Shown in pieces: positions 22,138 through 33,254 of a stretch of DNA of 64,000 bases (its first letter is position 1; each line of letters opens with the position of its first letter). Under the pieces are notes generated by a model. It searched no databases, had not been told where the DNA came from, and saw only the letters and a list, made by a program, of their open reading frames with translations. Location of the stretch: NCBI GenBank assembly GCA_910574455.1, contig CAJSYZ010000005.1, forward strand, positions 3,906,001 to 3,970,000. The letters run 5' to 3'. This stretch comes from Trichaptum fuscoviolaceum. Taxonomy: Eukaryota > Basidiomycota > Agaricomycetes > Hymenochaetales > Trichaptaceae. The position numbers and the translations under genes are program-made.

Positions 22138-22988
22138 CTACGCGACCACCTGTTCCCGACGGGCGAGCTCAAAATCAGCAGGAGAAAGGCGACGCTTCAT
22201 CATGCGACGGTTCTGAGCCTTGGCCTTAGCCTGCAAACATCAATTCACTTAGGATTTAACTACAGAACAGGAGTTATTCACTTACGCCATGGTGATGCTT
22301 GCCCTTTCCGGTTGTTGTTGTTGTCGTCGTCGACGTCGCTGCTGCTGCTGCCGCTGCAGTGGTGTCCGTAGTCGTACCGTTAGCCGCCGCTGTCGTTCCA
22401 GTGGTGGTAGTGTTACCTCCGGCCGCGGCAGCTACAGCCCCACCTGCGCCCTGTGAGACGAGCGCACAATTGCCAAATCCGCCAGCAGTCGTGAACGAGA
22501 CGAGGCAGCTTGCGCCGTCTGCACCTCCTGTGCATGTGGTGCCTGCAGGAAGTGATCCGGAAACTTGGACGGAACCGACAGTCGTTGGCGCAGCAACACC
22601 GTTCTTCGTGATCGTCACAGCACCACCAGTGAAGGAGTTGCCCGTTCCAGAAGGATCGACTTGCGTCGACGTGATCTCCGTCGAACCGTCTTTGCCACTG
22701 CGCAAAGTATCAGAAATAGTCGAAGCAAACAAGGTCGATGGGGACTACTTACGCGTTGAAATTCTGGACGGTCACGGTGAAGGCTCCGTTTGTGGCTTGA
22801 ACAGGAGTTGAACTTGCGAGCGCACTGGCGACGTTTACACTTCCGCAAGGCTTGGCCGTAGATGGTCTCTGAACATCAGAGCGTGCGCCGGCACCAGTAA
22901 CGCCGATGGCGGGCTCGATAAGGGCATGGCCGAACACTTGCAGAGGGCAGGCAACCGCGAGAGCAAGAAGGGTGAATTTTCCGAACAT
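22138..22988 (-). CDS. secreted Egh16/Gas1-like protein
   Basis: Three exons (22753-22988, 22286-22697, 22138-22230) close to 246 residues. A signal peptide (LLALAVACPLQVFG) is followed by a mature N-terminus starting with histidine (HALIEPAIGVTGAGARS), then KPCGSVNVA, VTVQNFNA, GTTCTGGADGASCL and FGNCAL. This resembles the Egh16/Gas1 (DUF3129-like) family of fungal surface proteins, first known from appressoria. A low-complexity Ala/Thr tract (about residues 160-205) is followed by GKGKHHHG and a basic, non-hydrophobic C-terminus (NRRMMKRRL), so it is secreted or wall-bound rather than GPI-anchored. The biochemical activity is unknown. Assignment to the family is by motif memory and should be tested. 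Confidence 0.6.
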
Positions 22989-24164
22989 GGTGCAATAATG
23001 GCGAATAGAAGAATGGTGAAGGAAAGGTTTGCGAAGGAGTAGACAGGAGTTGAACGAGAGAAAGCGAAGGTAGACGACGAAGGAGGAACCGGTCCTCAAA
23101 AACGATGTAGTAAGACGGGGGAAGTGCCTTCAAGACAACTGGGGGACCTTTAGCTCGAGGATTTTCTTCATCTTTATAGAACTATGATTGAATGGACGCG
23201 CCGTAAAAGGAACATGCTCTATCCGCGCCGATCCGACCATAACAACGGAAACTACGATGGTTCCTCTCGCTTGGTGCTCATTTCGCGTCACAATGTTCGG
23301 ACCAATCATATCTGGACATCACTGAGCGGACTTCTCCGTGTTGCTATGGATCATTTCTTGTTGCGGACCTCCTTTTGACGAAGATATATGTTGCGACAAA
23401 TTCGACGCCGATTGGCTGCATCTTCATGTGAAGGGCAGGAAGAGGAGCAAGTTCGCGCTCTCCTTGTTACTTCTTGTGACCGAAGTGGATGCTGTCTCTG
23501 ATCTCGGAATTTCTAGTCAGAAGCGGCATCGCAACCGAATGAATAACGTGAAGATTCTATGCACTCACGAGGCTTCAGGTTGTGTGGTCGTACGACTCGT
23601 AAAGGAATTTCTGTTCTTCCTAATTCTTGAAGAAATTTGCCCGAGCGCAGTGATTGGTCTTGAGCTCTTGCGATGGGATCACACTTGTTCGACTGCGCAC
23701 TTTGATGCTCCTAAGGGTGTGTCTACTGTACGATCCAATTTCGAATCAATTTTGACGACCAGGGCTATGTCTGACCGCTGTTCCTGCTCTGATACCATCT
23801 TTCAGAACTGGGGTGCTTTTCTAACATATGTGATCTGCCTAACTCCGTGTTCCTCCTGGCCATGTCTATCTTAAAGAACTTGTACGCCGGAAAGCTTATG
23901 AAAGTCCGTCGAATCACCGTTTTTCGCCTTATTTGAACATACTAACGAAACGTTTGTTATACCCAACTTTACTTCGAAGTTCACAGTAGACCGATGGTGA
24001 CACAAATAGCATTAAGCTGGCATTTCGGAAGAGTCTATGCGGTCATATACGGAGTTCTCTATCGCAGCGAAACCCGGACATGGGTTCGTGTAGGCCATTC
24101 GGTCTACTTAAGAGACCTGTGCCTAACACTTTCTAGTGATTCCAATAGCCATCTCTTCCTCACA
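22989..24164. other. intergenic region
   Basis: Promoter side of both flanking genes. One 178-codon plus-strand open frame (23338-23874) has no splice structure, no family and poor codon character, so I do not call it a gene. Confidence 0.4.
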
Positions 24165-25971
24165 ATGCCCAGCTCTCACATTTCAATAGCTTCTTTCAAA
24201 GGTGACATAGTGACGCCATCAAACCCGGACTATGAAAAGGCGATTTCACGATGGGCGAAGAATGCGACGCGAAGAGCAAGCATCATCGCATTCGTCAAGG
24301 ACGATCAAGATGTTGCCCTTGCCATCAATCACGCTGTGACCGAAAACATGCCTATAGCTATTCGGGGTGGAGGACATAATGTTGCTGGCGCCTCTTCTAC
24401 AGATGGAGGATTAGTCATTGATCTCTCGAGGTATTTGAATGGCGTCCGGATTGATCCCGAGAATAGGCTAGCATATGTTGGCGGCGGTGCCATATGGGAG
24501 ACTGTTGACAAGGCCGCAATTGAACACGGTCTTGCTACTGTCGGTGGTACAGTGAACCATGTGAGTGATTTCTGCTCGTATGGATCTGAATCATCGTACT
24601 GATATACTGATGTACATGCAGACTGGCGTTGGAGGGTAACTTGATCTATGCACCGTTGATCATCAGAACAATTTTTTGATATGATCTCCACCTAGCCTTA
24701 CTCTTGGCGGAGGTTACGGATGGTTATCTGGGGCACATGGGCTTACTATTGACAATTTAGTTCAGGTCCTTTTCATCTTACCTCTTATCCTTAGCAAACT
24801 GTTACTGACATCTAGTTGCAGGCCACTTTTGTCCTGGCCAATGGCTCCATCGTGACAGCCAGCGACTCTCAAAATGAGGATTTATTCTGGGCGATACGCG
24901 GTGGTGGCGGCAACTTCGGCGTCTGCACGGAGTTCACGTTCAGGCTGCACGAACAGCGTCGGACGGTCTATTCCGGACGTTTAACTTTTTCTGAAGAACA
25001 TCTGGAAGCTGTTCAAGCTGTTACTTGCGACTGGTGGCGTAATGGCCCCTCAGAAAACGAAGGCGTGTACCAGTTTCTTAGCATCAGCCCACCGCCCGTA
25101 GCTAAGGTCATCTCATTTACATTTCTTAACGAAACTGGCATTTGCTTATTTTTGTCTTTCATAGCCTGTTATAATGTGTTACGTGTTTTACAACGGCTCG
25201 GAAGCAGAAGGGAGGGAACGATTCAAAGCTTTCCTCGACCTTAGTGAGTCAATAAGCTACTTTCCAGCATTGCAAACTAATATACAAAAGAACCGGTTGA
25301 TGAGACGAAGGAAATCCCGTATGAGAAACAGAACACGCAGTTTGTGAGTCCATGACCTTGAGGTATACTATATCTTGCGTTACTAAAGGCCTTGACTTTG
25401 CTTAGAATGGGCATGTTGGCCATGGGTTGTGCCGTTACCTGAGCGGCGTGAAGCTGGCTACGTTGCCTCCGAATTATGCTTCAATTGCGTTCGGAGAGAT
25501 CGTAAATCACTCCTCCAAAGAGAAGCTTAACTACATGCTAAACGTTGAGCTTGTCAACTTGAAGAAGGTCGGGGAGGTTCAGAAATCAGCGATGGCTTTC
25601 AATGCGCGCAACGAATCTTTCAATGCCATGACACTTTGTACTTGGGAAGAGGACACTAAGGAGAACGAGGACGTGGCCCGAGAGGCAATACACTCTCTGA
25701 CTAACATATTCAAAGTGTCGGATAAGACTTCTGAAAGTCATGATAGGGGCGCGGTTTATGGCAATTACGGTGCGTGAAGGATCTTTTGTATCACAGAAAA
25801 AGCTAAATTCAGACTCACATACATGTACCTTCAGCAGCGGAACAGAGCGTACCGACTCTGGATAAATCGAAAACCATATATGGTGACAATTATCCCAAAC
25901 TCCAGCGGTTGAAAATGATATACGATCCCCACAATATCTTCAACAAGTGGTTCCCAATAATACCGGCTTAG
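24165..25971 (+). CDS. FAD-linked oxidoreductase, berberine-bridge type
   Basis: Multi-exon gene of the PCMH/BBE flavoprotein family, which oxidises sugars, alcohols or alkaloid-type substrates and passes electrons to O2, often giving H2O2. Exon 1 (24165-24560) contains IRGGGHN, where His71 is the usual 8-alpha flavin link. A 14-bp microexon (24622-24635) then completes TGVGG, and the next exon begins [10 protein letters not shown]. Later blocks are [12 protein letters not shown] and the BBE C-terminal motif [26 protein letters not shown]. The segment GTVNHTGVGG has no cysteine where bicovalent members carry the second flavin link. No signal peptide is visible, so it is probably intracellular. 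Two introns use weak GTCC and GTCA donors. It lies 240 bp from MnP copy 2, in convergent orientation. Confidence 0.8.
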
Positions 25972-26209
25972 ATTCTTTATCATTGAAGAGAACAGATAAG
26001 TCAGGAACAAAGTATATCATGTAGAGCCAGCAATCTCGAGAAAATAGTTGGTGCTACCCGATACCTTACTCATATTTGTTAGTTGAGGTGCTAGTTTGGT
26101 GTGCTCAGACATCTTAGATAGTTGCATCGGAGATAGATTCCGTCAATTCAAGAGATGATCAAAATATTCCCAGAGACAAATTCATTAAATACGTCTAAGA
26201 AACGATAAA

Positions 26210-27428
26210 TTATGAAGGGCAAGTAGAGATGTCAAGGCTGCCGTCAGGGCATGCAGGGATCTGCGTTGCAGCGCCAGCTAAAATGATTGATGAGCAAGCA
26301 AGAAAAAAAAAGTATAGAACAAAATTCTAACTTACCATCCGTGCTCAAAACCGGGAAAGGCGAAGCGCAGGCTTGCTCCAAGTCCTGGCTGGTGGTACCG
26401 GCCGGGAAAGTCGCGGGCTTTGCAACGGCAGGCTTAGCAGCAGGCACAAGGTCAGAGCAATCAATGAGATCGTTCGGGTTGTGGCCGACAACAGCGAGTT
26501 TGGCCATTGCGCTCGCGAAGTTGCTCTGCATCAGCTTCTGGTTGTTGACCATGCTCTGCCATTCGCAAGCAGTGCGCGAGTCGCGAGCGAGGGCGAAGTC
26601 GGACTGCAGACGCATCTCGCCTGAGTCGGGAAGAGGTGAGTCTACTTCAGCGCCGGCCGTATTGTTGACGCCGAATGGCACGCCATTACCCTTGAGCAGC
26701 ACTTCAAGGAAGACTTGTGTATCGAACGTGAAAGGAGTGGTGTCGAAGGGAACGGCGGTGTGGCCAGGAACGAGGGTGTCCGAACGAGCGATGGTGTGCG
26801 ACGCGAGGAGGTGGATCAGCTCAGCAGGCGTAAATCCACCATCTTCCATACGGGCGAGGATCTTGTCGACACTGTCCTGAGGCTCCGGGACGGTACCGTC
26901 GTCGGCCGGGAAAGTTGCGTTCGGACGGCCTACCAAGAACTGAAGGCGAGGTGCACCTGCGCAGTTGGTGATACCGACGGCACCCGCGAACTGGATGAGA
27001 TCGCCGGCAGTGACGAGATGCTTTTGAAGAAGAGGGGAGAGTGTGTCGACAGAGTCGTCGATACCGTTATTTGCTGCGAAGTTGGTCTCGATTTCGCTGA
27101 AGATGATCATCGAGCCATCAGCTCCTGTTCCCTTGAGAGCGCCAGACTTGGAGAAGCCGATGGCGTCGTGGAAGGTGAGCCGGAGGGATTCATGGACGTC
27201 CTCACCGCACTCGCCGTCGAAGATCTCCTGCAGATCGTCACGGAGCGAGAAGAACGGACAGCACTAAGAATCGAAATGAGCACTAATTCATAGCATTAAA
27301 GAATGCAGAGCACTCACGGCCTCGTTACTGGCAGTGTTCACTCCGTCGGGGCAAGTGACACGCTTGACGGTAGCAGCGCTAGCAAGAGCAGCAAGAGCGA
27401 TCGTTGCAACAGTAAGCTTGAAGACCAT
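26210..27428 (-). CDS. manganese peroxidase, copy 2
   Basis: Three exons (27318-27428, 26336-27263, 26210-26277) of the same sizes as copy 1 give 368 residues. The signal peptide is [18 protein letters not shown]; the pro-region VKRV has a Lys-Arg pair before CPDG, as expected for Kex2-type cleavage. Distal RLTFHD, proximal LLASH, Mn ligands Glu58, Glu62 and Asp199, His188 at the Trp site and the cysteine-pair tail [11 protein letters not shown] are all present. The central exon is almost identical to that of copy 4 over long runs, closer than to copies 1 and 3, which suggests recent duplication or gene conversion. It converges with the FAD oxidoreductase. Confidence 0.93.
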
Positions 27429-27450
27429 TGTTGTTATCGTTCAAGAAGAG

Positions 27451-27498
27451 TAGACTCGATGAGTGCAGAATGATCATATCGTTCTGTTCGCTTTTATA
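27451..27498 (-). promoter_or_regulatory. core promoter of MnP copy 2
   Basis: On the minus strand, TATAAAA (27492-27498) is followed about 28 bp later by TTCTGCACTCATCGAGTCTA (27451-27470), the conserved start-site element shared by the MnP genes. Confidence 0.65.
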
Positions 27499-29125
27499 CG
27501 CTTGAATTTCTATGCAAACCGCCTAGAAGAGATGCATACGAATATCGGTTATTGTATGTTGTTACCGCGCATACCGTTGCATCAAACAGACATACGTTTC
27601 TCCCAGCGATGGGACTGTTTTCTGAGCGCCCTTTAGCCAGTCAGATCTAAGCAAGCAAGTAATCCAGTGCGCCTTCTGTGAGCGTTATGTCTAAATATGT
27701 TTCACCGGAAGTTTTGTTCGCGAACATAGGCAGAAATAATCACAGGAGGCGTGTGTCATTCCCTATGTTCGGGTACCTTAGTACTGGTAGCGAGAAGTTG
27801 TGATAAACTTACTATTGATGTCTTCTCTTTGATTGGGAGAATGACATACCGCAAAAGCGGATCTTCCTAGCTTCTTGTGAGAGGAATAACATATCCGAGA
27901 GTCCATGGTGAGAATTCTTAGTTGTCCGGGGCCGTCCCATTCACGACTAAGTCGCTCTCGGTCTGCAGCTCCTCAGATTCGTGGAATTTGAATATGTCAG
28001 AAAAAAGGTGAACACGATACTCTGGCGAAATGGCGGATGGCATGCAATATAGGTAACACGATTCACATCGCAAAGCTTCTTAACTTTTCTCCATTGCCCT
28101 CCCACCCAGAAGTTATGTTCGGAATAGGCGTTGGAACCACAGATCACAGTGGCAGTATCGAAACCTCAAGAATAGAAGTCGTCGAAGAATCTACTCTATG
28201 ATGCCTGTTAGATCACCAAGAAAGAAGCCATAAAGCTATGTTCGGAAACATACGACTTACGGACCTTATATTTTTGTCTACGACCAGATGAATGGAGATG
28301 GAGGAGTTTTAACAATCATAATGAAAACCAAAATAAGCATCCGATGATCGTCGATTAACGACGTAATGATAGACCTGTCTTTATTCCCATGTCAATCTGG
28401 CTATCATAGACAATACTCTCACCTTGGAGAAAGCGAGCGAATCGAGTCATTGACGTTGGGAATCTGTGCTATATATATAGCCGAGTGATGAGCGGTCCTG
28501 TGTTATACAAATTATTGATGATGGAAAATCAGGAAGAGAAAGGGATGAAATGGATGGAGATGAGAAAAAACTCCGTACCCGTTATAAAGAGTCGAGAGTC
28601 AGGAATGAAGAATAAACCTGCGAACACCAGTACAGAGCAGAGCGGGAGACGACAACTGCTTGCAGGCTATCGTAGCTCGCATGATCAGGAAGTATGTCGG
28701 GTCTTGCGAAAGAAAGCATTTTGCTGGACGACTACAGCCTTGTCCATGATCCGTCTGTTGCTCGACGAAGACCGGTCTCTACGATCTGTCACTCAGAGCA
28801 ATTTGCGAGTGTTGAGCTGCGAGTCAAAGCGTACTAGAGGGAAAGAACCGGTGTTCGGTCGATCTGTGACTAATAAACATGATAACGTCATCCAAATCTG
28901 AGCAAAAAGTAGGCTTTTTTTCTTCTTGACAAGAGCGTACATCCATTTTCGTTTTACTGCTGACATACATGCGTAGTTAATACTGGATCAAAAGTAGTTA
29001 TCAAGGTGGAGAAGGGACTCAGAATAAGTTCATACTTAAAAGAATATAATAAGAAGGCAAAGGACGCACTGTCCGTGGCTGCCTTATCCCCAAGACTAGG
29101 ACCAAGACATGTGAAATGAGACGAG
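27499..29125. other. intergenic region
   Basis: Upstream of MnP copy 2 and 3' side of the bZIP gene. A 138-codon open frame at 28485-28901 has no family and no gene-like splice structure. I see nothing else supported. Confidence 0.4.
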
Positions 29126-30091
29126 TTATACCACCACCGCATCAGGGCCTACCGGCTGAACCTCCTTCTCGTCCCTCTTCCGCTTTTTCTCCGAAGGGGC
29201 AGACACCTGCGCACCCGTCACACCAACGACTAAACCCTTCAGCCAGCCATTCTCCCGGCGCAGAGCTTCGCATTCCCGCTCCAGCTCACCAACGCGCGAC
29301 TCGAGTTCCTTGCTGCGCTTCTCCAATGCCGCTTCCCGCTCCTTCTTCTTCGCACGGAAGCGTGCAGATGCAGCCGTATTGCGTCTCCGCTTGTCTTCGT
29401 GGCCATTCGGGGGCGTCCCATTCGACGTGGATTCCTCGGGCGAGGCCACCTGTGGAGACTCATCACGAGCAGGCGTTGAGATGGAGATGGAGGACGTCGC
29501 AGCACTCGCTGCCGCAGAAGACTTGCGAGTTCGTGAGCGCTTAGCCGGTGGGGGCGCAGTGGACGAGCTCTTAGCGGCGGACGAGCTGGCGGATTCAGGC
29601 TGCGGAGGAGTAAGTGTCTGGTTGGACAGCTGGCCGAAGAAAGGAGGAGGGGCGAAAGGATAGGCGGCAAGGAGCTGGGCGAGAGATGCGGCCTGAGATG
29701 GCTGGGGTTCATTAACAGGTGGGACGAGGAAGGGATCGATACCAAAGCCTGCGAGTATTGAATTGACATCAAATGACGCATGTTGGGGGTGCTGGGCCCT
29801 CTCCGTCGGATTGATGATGTTGGTGTGTCCGTCTAGGGCAGCAGTGCCTTCACGCTCCAGCTCATCGTCTTTATCCTCGTCAGATAGAGTAGGGCTGGAA
29901 GGTTCGCAAGCACTCCCTTTAACGAGGGGTTCGTCAGATTGAAAAGTGAGGTTAGTCCATAAGTCCAGTTGAGCGGCTAGGTCGGGGAACTGCGGGGCAG
30001 CAAGTAGATCCTGCTGATCATTCAAGTAAGATGAAGACGAGGGCTCCTCAGGTTGAACAATGTTCAAGCCTTCCAATGCAGACGGAGTCAT
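29126..30091 (-). CDS. bZIP transcription factor, CYS3/Met28-like
   Basis: Single coding exon of 321 residues from the ATG at 30091. The C-terminal third holds a basic region (RRRNTAASARFRAKKKERE) and a leucine zipper (LESRVGELERECEALRREN, then WLKGLV). The NTAASARFR core is the hallmark of the CYS3 group, which controls sulfur assimilation in fungi. The rest is disordered with acidic (DEDKDDELERE) and Pro/Ser segments that could activate transcription. The frame is open upstream of the ATG into a spliced leader, but no earlier ATG is in frame. A leader intron (about 30154-30236) and a short upstream ORF suggest translational control. Sulfur regulation is inferred from the basic region only. 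Confidence 0.78.
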   Translation of the reverse strand: MTPSALEGLNIVQPEEPSSSSYLNDQQDLLAAPQFPDLAAQLDLWTNLTFQSDEPLVKGSACEPSSPTLSDEDKDDELEREGTAALDGHTNIINPTERAQHPQHASFDVNSILAGFGIDPFLVPPVNEPQPSQAASLAQLLAAYPFAPPPFFGQLSNQTLTPPQPESASSSAAKSSSTAPPPAKRSRTRKSSAAASAATSSISISTPARDESPQVASPEESTSNGTPPNGHEDKRRRNTAASARFRAKKKEREAALEKRSKELESRVGELERECEALRRENGWLKGLVVGVTGAQVSAPSEKKRKRDEKEVQPVGPDAVVV

Positions 30092-30260
30092 AGTTATCGG
30101 GTGTGCTGGAGTCGTCAAGTCGTATGGGGGTTCTAAGCGATGATATTCTGCAGAATCGTTGATACAGGTAGGTCAGAAACATAGCAAACTTATTCGACAA
30201 CTTGGCGTACCGGAGGGAAGACTATAATTACCTGCACAGCAGCTGCTGCACTATCGTTAT

Positions 30261-30305
30261 CTAATGCGGATAGACCAGCTTGACGTCTCTGCCTGCCGAA
30301 TTCAT
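30261..30305 (-). promoter_or_regulatory. upstream ORF (14 codons) in the bZIP leader
   Basis: In the putative 5' leader of the bZIP gene an ATG at 30303-30305 opens MNSAGRDVKLVYPH and stops at 30261-30263, before the leader intron. Fungal regulators of amino-acid and sulfur metabolism often carry such uORFs. Whether the transcript starts upstream of it is not shown. Confidence 0.4.
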
Positions 30306-33254
30306 TAAATCTCGACTTGATCTCCCCGAAGAGAATGCGTACCTCTTGATGGTTGTCCTTTGCTGACGAATGCAGCGCCGACGCCGTGGAGGACGTTGTC
30401 GAGAGGTGCGTGCTCGCTGTTGACGGCGGGAGGCAAGAAAGGGTGGGAAAGATAAGAGAGTGACTAGACCTTTATAAGTCCCAAGCACCATCCGTATCGC
30501 CGATCGGACCGGCTCCGGAACCTCTCGGAATTCGGCCGTACTTAAGATGTACAGGTTTCCCCGGTGCACTTGATCAATTTTCCAATGACTGGCCAGGCTC
30601 AAAAAAATACGAGCTTATACTATTCAGCCCATACAAAAGAGATTTATCGAATTATGAGTACATACGTTATTAAACATATGAGCATACTTTGCGAGGAACA
30701 ATTTATGGATGAGAGCAAAACACCCATAAAAGTTGCATGCTTGTGGTCAACCTGAGCATGATCACTAATACAGAATACAGCCGAGCAGTTGATTTGTAAC
30801 GCTATCGTTCCATGTCCATGTGTAATGATCTTGGCCCTGAATCTCTGAAGGCTAATCATTGAGTCCGAATTTCCCATTTCAAATCCGTGACTCTCGCACA
30901 TTCATCATCTCACTACAAGGTAGCTGGAATAAAAAGACTGGAAAATTGACGTTTAGTAGGCGCGTCTCAACGGGTGTGAGTTAAGGAGAATGCGGACATT
31001 CACAACTAGTATCTTCCGTTATCCCCACCGTTCTTCGACTGCATCTAATTATACGCACCCATCAGTCATATGAACACTCAACGTGTCATCAAGAATTCTA
31101 ACAGAGTGCGCAGAACCTTCGCTCTGCACTAGTAGCCGTACCTATTCTTGACAGATAAGAAGAGATGTTTGAGGACAAGCGCCCAAATGGAGACAAGAAG
31201 ACCGAGGTGTTAACGTCACACAAACAGTGTCGGAACTAGCGAAGCCACTCACTGGCTTTATATAGTACCGAAGAAGCTTAACAACACAGATGAACAGTAA
31301 GCACTCGCGGCCAGAAGGAAAGTGTGGGCGTGTCTAGTCAGCAATAAGGCCGTTGCAGGCGATAGGCGAGGGTTGAAGGTGGGGGTTGGGGGGTGCAACG
31401 CCTGGGTCTAAGACATCCCGGACGTTGTCATCCGAAGTAAACAGGTGGAGTGTTGGGCCTGGACAGAGTGGGAGTTTTCATCAGAAATCACTTCTTCAGT
31501 CCTGTAGTGAACCCATCAGCACCATGGCTGTCGCCGAGACAAAGGGAAATAGTAACGGCGGCGACACCGCAACGCAACGCACTAGCGGAACCCCGAAGAA
31601 ATGTGGCGCTGAGGTGAGCTTCACACCTGGACTATCGCTCTGCCACCTCCCAGCGCCTCACCATATTCAAATCATCTGGTGACCAAGATGCAGCAATTTC
31701 GTTTCCGAATTAATCACGTCAAGGACAGAGAAATGCTTCAGGGGCTTCAGGGCACTCTGTAAGAGCCAAGCCACCGCCAATCGTACGGCAGCTATGATAT
31801 TGAACATGAGTACATATTGCATGGTCGATGAAGTATAGTTTACACACCTATGAAAAATGCACGACTGACTGCTGCACACTCACGTTAATCCTGCCATCGT
31901 GGACTCGTAGTCTTCCAAGCGAGCCGAAGGAGATTGTCCAGAAACTCAGAACACTTCTCCCAGATAAATAGTCCAGGGACCTACCTCGCTCTCTGATGAT
32001 GGCGTAGTTATGGGCCGGTTGGCACTCGTAATACAGTGCAAATGAGAACGCAAGGCGATCGTGCTGAAAGTAGGTTTCACAAGCATGAATCATGTCCATA
32101 GCAGGCAGGTAAGCCTCCGAATTCGGCAAGTCCGAACTCGCAAACCTGCGCAAGGATTGCGTGATCTTTGGTGACCGTATAGGGTTTGATGAAGTTCATT
32201 GGTGACCACGCAATCTGTGACATTTCGAACATTATCCAGGTGCTTGGCTAGAGGGTCTCAATAGTGAGCTGGACTCAGATGGTGGATATGTACTGGTCCG
32301 CACAAGATCTCAGTATGAATACCTCCAGATTTCAACAAATCAAGATCCTCGTTAGAATTGTGCACGCTGAGAGTCGGACAAGCTTGAGTACTACTAGGAG
32401 TACGTACTTTGTGTGCAATGACGAGTAAGGCTTGGCAGAACCACCATAAGATAGCCAATGAGTCGCAGAGTATCCGAATTCCGGAAACCCGAAAGCTTGT
32501 CGGTCCAAATATGTAAAGTTCTGCAGCAGAACTGAACTGGCAAGCTGGAGGCTGAAATCAGTATTACGCATCAGACGATTAGACAAGATTTTGCCGAGAT
32601 TAAAGCACCTTACAAGTCTTCCAGTACGTACAAGAACAACGAGCCTTAGTGCCTGATGAGGCTCATCGAGATGACGGAATGTGTGTAATTGTGATATATG
32701 TCGGGAACCTAAAGATGATAAATGTAGATCAGATAGAACTCGAATATACTCATGCTATTGTACGCATCTTTATCTGAAGGTATTCTAACTCATGCTTGGA
32801 CGATAAAGTCTTATCTATGTTGATAGATCTGACGTGTTGTTGATGTCCTGTTCAGAAAATCTGCCTCAGCACTTTGTTGAGAATACCGCGTGAATAAAGC
32901 AAGGTTTCTCCTTCAGAGTTTACGAGTGTGGACAGAACTGAGCTTGCATCTGAACTTTAAAGTAACCGCAAAATAAACAGAGGCGAACAAATCACAGAGG
33001 GGGAGGGAGAAGGACAAAGGTGTATAACAACTTTGAAAGTGCTAGCGAAAGAATCGGACGCGACGGAGTTAGTACGCGTTATTTGCTCTTGTTTGGCAGT
33101 ACCCTTAAAGTACATGTATGAGTACTCTTATTTTTTTTTTCCAAATATTACCGAAAGGAATAGTAGATTCAGTGAATAGTACATATCATTAAACTACGTA
33201 AAGCTTGCGATGGTTTCATAGTTATATTATAAATGGTCGCCATCGCTTCGAAGT
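30306..33254. other. intergenic region with weak coding traces
   Basis: No gene I can support. Two traces deserve mention. On the plus strand an ATG at 31524 opens MAVAETKGNSNGGDTATQRT and ends at a GTGAGC donor near 31613, with a TATA-like box (ttatata) near 31259. On the minus strand, fragments near 31850-32590 (for example FPEFGYSATHWLSYGGSAKP) read like protein but do not join into one model. These may be gene relics. Confidence 0.35.

Noticed and set aside
22299..22811. 170-codon plus-strand frame rich in Val/Ala/Pro
   Set aside because: Antisense to the Ala/Thr tract and core of the Egh16-like gene, whose exons close in phase with a signal peptide.
23338..23874. 178-codon open frame
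   Set aside because: No signal peptide, domain, intron structure or codon bias like neighbouring genes. Length alone is not enough.
28485..28901. 138-codon open frame rich in Lys/Arg/Ser
   Set aside because: No family and no supporting promoter or splice features.
29116..29781. Frames opposite and alongside the bZIP gene (142 and 180 codons)
   Set aside because: Shadows of the bZIP coding exon in other frames. The bZIP frame carries the conserved basic region.
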